Assembly: GCA_015493185.1 (NCBI GenBank)
Contig: WGDQ01000791.1
Location: 1-7,847 of the forward strand
Direction of reading: 5' to 3'
Source: Planctomycetaceae bacterium
Lineage (GTDB): Bacteria; Planctomycetota; Planctomycetia; Pirellulales; JAEUIK01
DNA: 7,847 nt
The position numbers and the translations under genes were made by a program. Shown here in pieces: positions 5,882-7,847 of the stretch. Numbering within the stretch: position 1 is the stretch's first letter; every line of letters begins with the position of its first letter. A model generated the notes under the pieces. It had not been told where the DNA came from and made no database searches. It was given only the letters and a program-made list of their open reading frames with translations.

Positions 5882-7495
5882 CTACTTCCACTTCTGATAA
5901 AGCTTGGCAGCCGGCGACGGCAAGCGGTACAACCGCGCCAACCATTCTCCCTGTCGGGCCGACTCGGCCACCACCGTACCAAAGTCGAGCACAAATTGCG
6001 CATCGTCCACATCAGCCCGGCGTCGATAAACCAATGCCCATCGGCAATTGGCGGCCGCAGCCGGTGCCGTGGCGTCCCAACCCACCAGTCGAACGCGATG
6101 CTCGATCAACTCGGCCGACGATACGTTGGCCGCTGCCGCCTGAAAGGGCGCCAGGTGCGGAGCGAACAACACATCGCGCCCGGCAGCGTGTTGCGCCGTC
6201 GCGCGAAGCAACGTGCCGTCGATCGCATCTCCCCAATACGTGGCTTCAAAGCCCAGCCGCATGGCCCCGGGCAACGAACCGACCAGCAAGCTGTAGTGAC
6301 TCAGGTAAAACGGATGCAGGGCGACAATGCCGATGCCTTGCACCAGCAGCAAAACGGCCAATGTCGCGTCGGGCAGCCGCGGGTTTCCCCACTGCCACAT
6401 CGCCCGCACGCTTGCGGCCAACCGGGCCACACCAATTCCGACCACGAACGCCCACAGGGCGGGCACCATCAAGAACAAACGCACGCCGTCGTAAACCGGC
6501 ACACCCGGCAAGCTGAAAACGATCAACATGCCGACCCCACCAAGCGCCACGCCCGCGAATCGAGGCCGCGCGATCCAACGCCCGCGTCCTTCCCACGCGC
6601 CAAGCACCCCCAAAACCAGCAGCCCCAATGGCATCGTTGCCACAAACATCAACCAGGCATAGTGCCACGGCACCTGTTGGTCCGACCACACACGGCCTAG
6701 ATAGTAAACATGAAGTGCCGCCCGATCGGTCGAAGTGCCCAGAAATTCACGCAGCCGGGTCCAGGGTTCGGGCCAAAGCCAGGGCCAGCCCGCGAAAAAC
6801 GTAACACCTGCCGACGCGCACCACACGAACCACGGCCCCAAGGCCCGACGGCGCAAAAACCACGCCAGCAGCACGGTGCCCGGCCCAATGAGCAACACAC
6901 CGTGCATTTTCACCAGCAGGGCCAGCCCCCAAACAAAGCCGGCCAGCAGATAACCGGCCAGGGAACCGCGTTTCTCAACCACCTCAGCGAGCGTGAAAAG
7001 AGCGGCAATCCAGAACAAGGCGGTCATCATATCGAGCGTGGCAAAGTGGGCGTGGCCGAACAGCCGCGGCACCACTGCCACCGAAGCGGCCGCCGCCAGT
7101 CCGGCCACCGGCCCGGCCGCACGCGACGTGAACCATCCGAGCAGCGCAATCAGCAGGCCAAACGAGACGGCCGGCGCAATGCGGCCGCCAACGACCGACA
7201 CCGACTGCGGCTCGTCGGGCCGCACGTCGACCAGGGCATGCGCCCAACCCAGCAGCCATCGTCCGAGCGGCGGATGGCGTGTCAGCGGTCCGAAGGTGGC
7301 TTCGATGGTTTCGAAACGGAAGAAACCCAGCGGATCGCGCAGCCAGGTTTGCACCAGTTTTTTGCCGGCCGCAACATCGTAGTACTCGTCAACCGTGATT
7401 CCAGGCCCATTGGACGGCGACAACGTACCCAACACGCCGATCGTGGCCACCAGCGCAACCAACCACGGTCCGTACGTGACGCAATGTCGAACCAT
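5882..7495 (-). CDS. GT39-like (GT-C fold) membrane glycosyltransferase
   Basis: The 537-residue product is a polytopic membrane protein of the dolichyl-phosphate-mannose mannosyltransferase/ArnT-like group, which transfer sugars from polyprenyl-phosphate donors on the outer face of the cytoplasmic membrane. A first helix spans about residues 8-26. The first periplasmic loop carries the acidic pair Asp36-Glu37 (GITVDEYYDVA), where GT-C enzymes place catalytic acids, and RHPPLGRWLLG (73-83). Then come FGHAHFATLDMMTALF, KMHG (196-199), PWHYAWL (276-282) and VYDGVRLFL (334-342), with about ten hydrophobic segments to about residue 400. A soluble domain of about 120 residues closes the protein. 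Donor and acceptor cannot be told. The frame continues upstream to a TTG at 7627, but ATG 7495 sits just before the first helix, so I chose it; its ribosome site is weak. It lies 269 bases upstream of moaC. Confidence 0.82.
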   Translation of the reverse strand: MVRHCVTYGPWLVALVATIGVLGTLSPSNGPGITVDEYYDVAAGKKLVQTWLRDPLGFFRFETIEATFGPLTRHPPLGRWLLGWAHALVDVRPDEPQSVSVVGGRIAPAVSFGLLIALLGWFTSRAAGPVAGLAAAASVAVVPRLFGHAHFATLDMMTALFWIAALFTLAEVVEKRGSLAGYLLAGFVWGLALLVKMHGVLLIGPGTVLLAWFLRRRALGPWFVWCASAGVTFFAGWPWLWPEPWTRLREFLGTSTDRAALHVYYLGRVWSDQQVPWHYAWLMFVATMPLGLLVLGVLGAWEGRGRWIARPRFAGVALGGVGMLIVFSLPGVPVYDGVRLFLMVPALWAFVVGIGVARLAASVRAMWQWGNPRLPDATLAVLLLVQGIGIVALHPFYLSHYSLLVGSLPGAMRLGFEATYWGDAIDGTLLRATAQHAAGRDVLFAPHLAPFQAAAANVSSAELIEHRVRLVGWDATAPAAAANCRWALVYRRRADVDDAQFVLDFGTVVAESARQGEWLARLYRLPSPAAKLYQKWK

Positions 7496-7542
7496 TCGCA
7501 AGGGCTTCCCGTTTGCTGCCAGCTCACCTGCCGCCAACCGGT

Positions 7543-7558
7543 ATCGTCCGAGGACGAT
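7543..7558. promoter_or_regulatory. Palindrome upstream of the glycosyltransferase, possible operator
   Basis: Perfect 7-base arms ATCGTCC and GGACGAT flank a 2-base centre, 47 bases before the chosen start codon. Size and symmetry suit a dimeric regulator site. If the longer TTG start were right, it would lie inside the coding region instead. Confidence 0.3.
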
Positions 7559-7747
7559 CTGCCCACCGTCCCAACTTCTCAGAGGCCCATCGTACCAGCC
7601 AGGCCGGCCTGTTCGCCACGGTGGCAATGCCCGTGGTCAGAACGTTCTCGCCCTTCTCACTGCTCTTGCCGGTGTAGCCGCGCGTTATCAAAGCGATGGA
7701 ACGAACGTGGGCGACGCGCCGACCTAGCTGCACGCGTTGGCATCTTG

Positions 7748-7786
7748 TGCGAAGGCGGCCTCGAAAATGCGAAGGCGTCTCGAAAA
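7748..7786. repeat. Short tandem duplication (20 + 19 bases)
   Basis: Two adjacent copies start TGCGAAGGCG and end CTCGAAAA (7748-7767 and 7768-7786), differing by one base deletion and one substitution in the middle. This looks like a local tandem duplication in non-coding DNA; only two copies are present. Confidence 0.7.
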
Positions 7787-7847
7787 GCCGCTCGGCATGC
7801 CACCGACAAACGTCGGAAAGGCCGGCTGAATCGACGTTCGGTTCTAC

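Larger units (their letters stand above)
7496..7847. other. Palindrome-rich non-coding stretch upstream of the glycosyltransferase
   Basis: I see no convincing gene in these 352 bases; the open frames are short and have GTG or TTG starts. Several dyads occur: ATCGTCC-GA-GGACGAT (7543-7558), CAGGCCGGCCTG (7600-7611), AGAACGTTCT (7639-7648) and a CCGAC/GTCGG hairpin (7803-7816). No good sigma-70 promoter could be found for the glycosyltransferase. It may contain the promoter and operator of that gene and the edge of a neighbour outside the window. Confidence 0.4.

Noticed and set aside
7524..7733. Minus-strand frame of 69 codons before the glycosyltransferase
   Set aside because: GTG start, no family resemblance, and it runs through several palindromes and alternative frames without coding character.

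Overview
The window is ordinary chromosomal bacterial DNA, moderately GC-rich, with six convincing protein genes and no tRNA, rRNA, transposon or CRISPR array that I can see. The style suggests a planctomycete (Pirellulales-like). The sigma-54 gene opens with an MRLSF-type start, Shine-Dalgarno sequences are mostly weak or absent, and the membrane glycosyltransferase resembles the family-39 proteins common in that phylum. This placement is inference from protein style, not from a marker gene.

Layout, left to right. Positions 1-243 are an A+C-rich leader before rpoN (244-1764, +), which encodes sigma-54. Convergent to it is a membrane protein with a zinc ribbon, two transmembrane helices and a bacterial PH domain (1942-2613, -). 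An 824-base intergenic region (2614-3437) follows. It holds a candidate minus-strand promoter for the PH-domain gene, a perfect TATAAT on the plus strand, a structured stretch of about 200 bases ending in a good intrinsic terminator (candidate small RNA), and two further terminator-like hairpins just before nrdR (3438-3908, +), the ribonucleotide reductase repressor. Convergent to nrdR is a minus-strand pair, moaC (5094-5612) and a long-chain polyprenyl diphosphate synthase (4024-5028). They are 65 bases apart and probably share a promoter near 5682-5709. Upstream, also on the minus strand, is a GT-C/GT39-type membrane glycosyltransferase (5882-7495), preceded by a palindrome-rich non-coding stretch with a short tandem duplication near the right edge.

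The genes are mostly housekeeping or regulatory: alternative sigma factor, dNTP-synthesis control, molybdopterin synthesis and isoprenoid chain elongation. A loose functional link is that the prenyl synthase makes polyprenyl chains (quinone tails or lipid carriers) and GT-C enzymes use polyprenyl-phosphate sugars, but nothing in the sequence ties these two genes together directly. The most interesting part is the 3117-3402 segment, a possible undescribed small RNA or leader with serial terminators. I found no clear multi-gene novel system.
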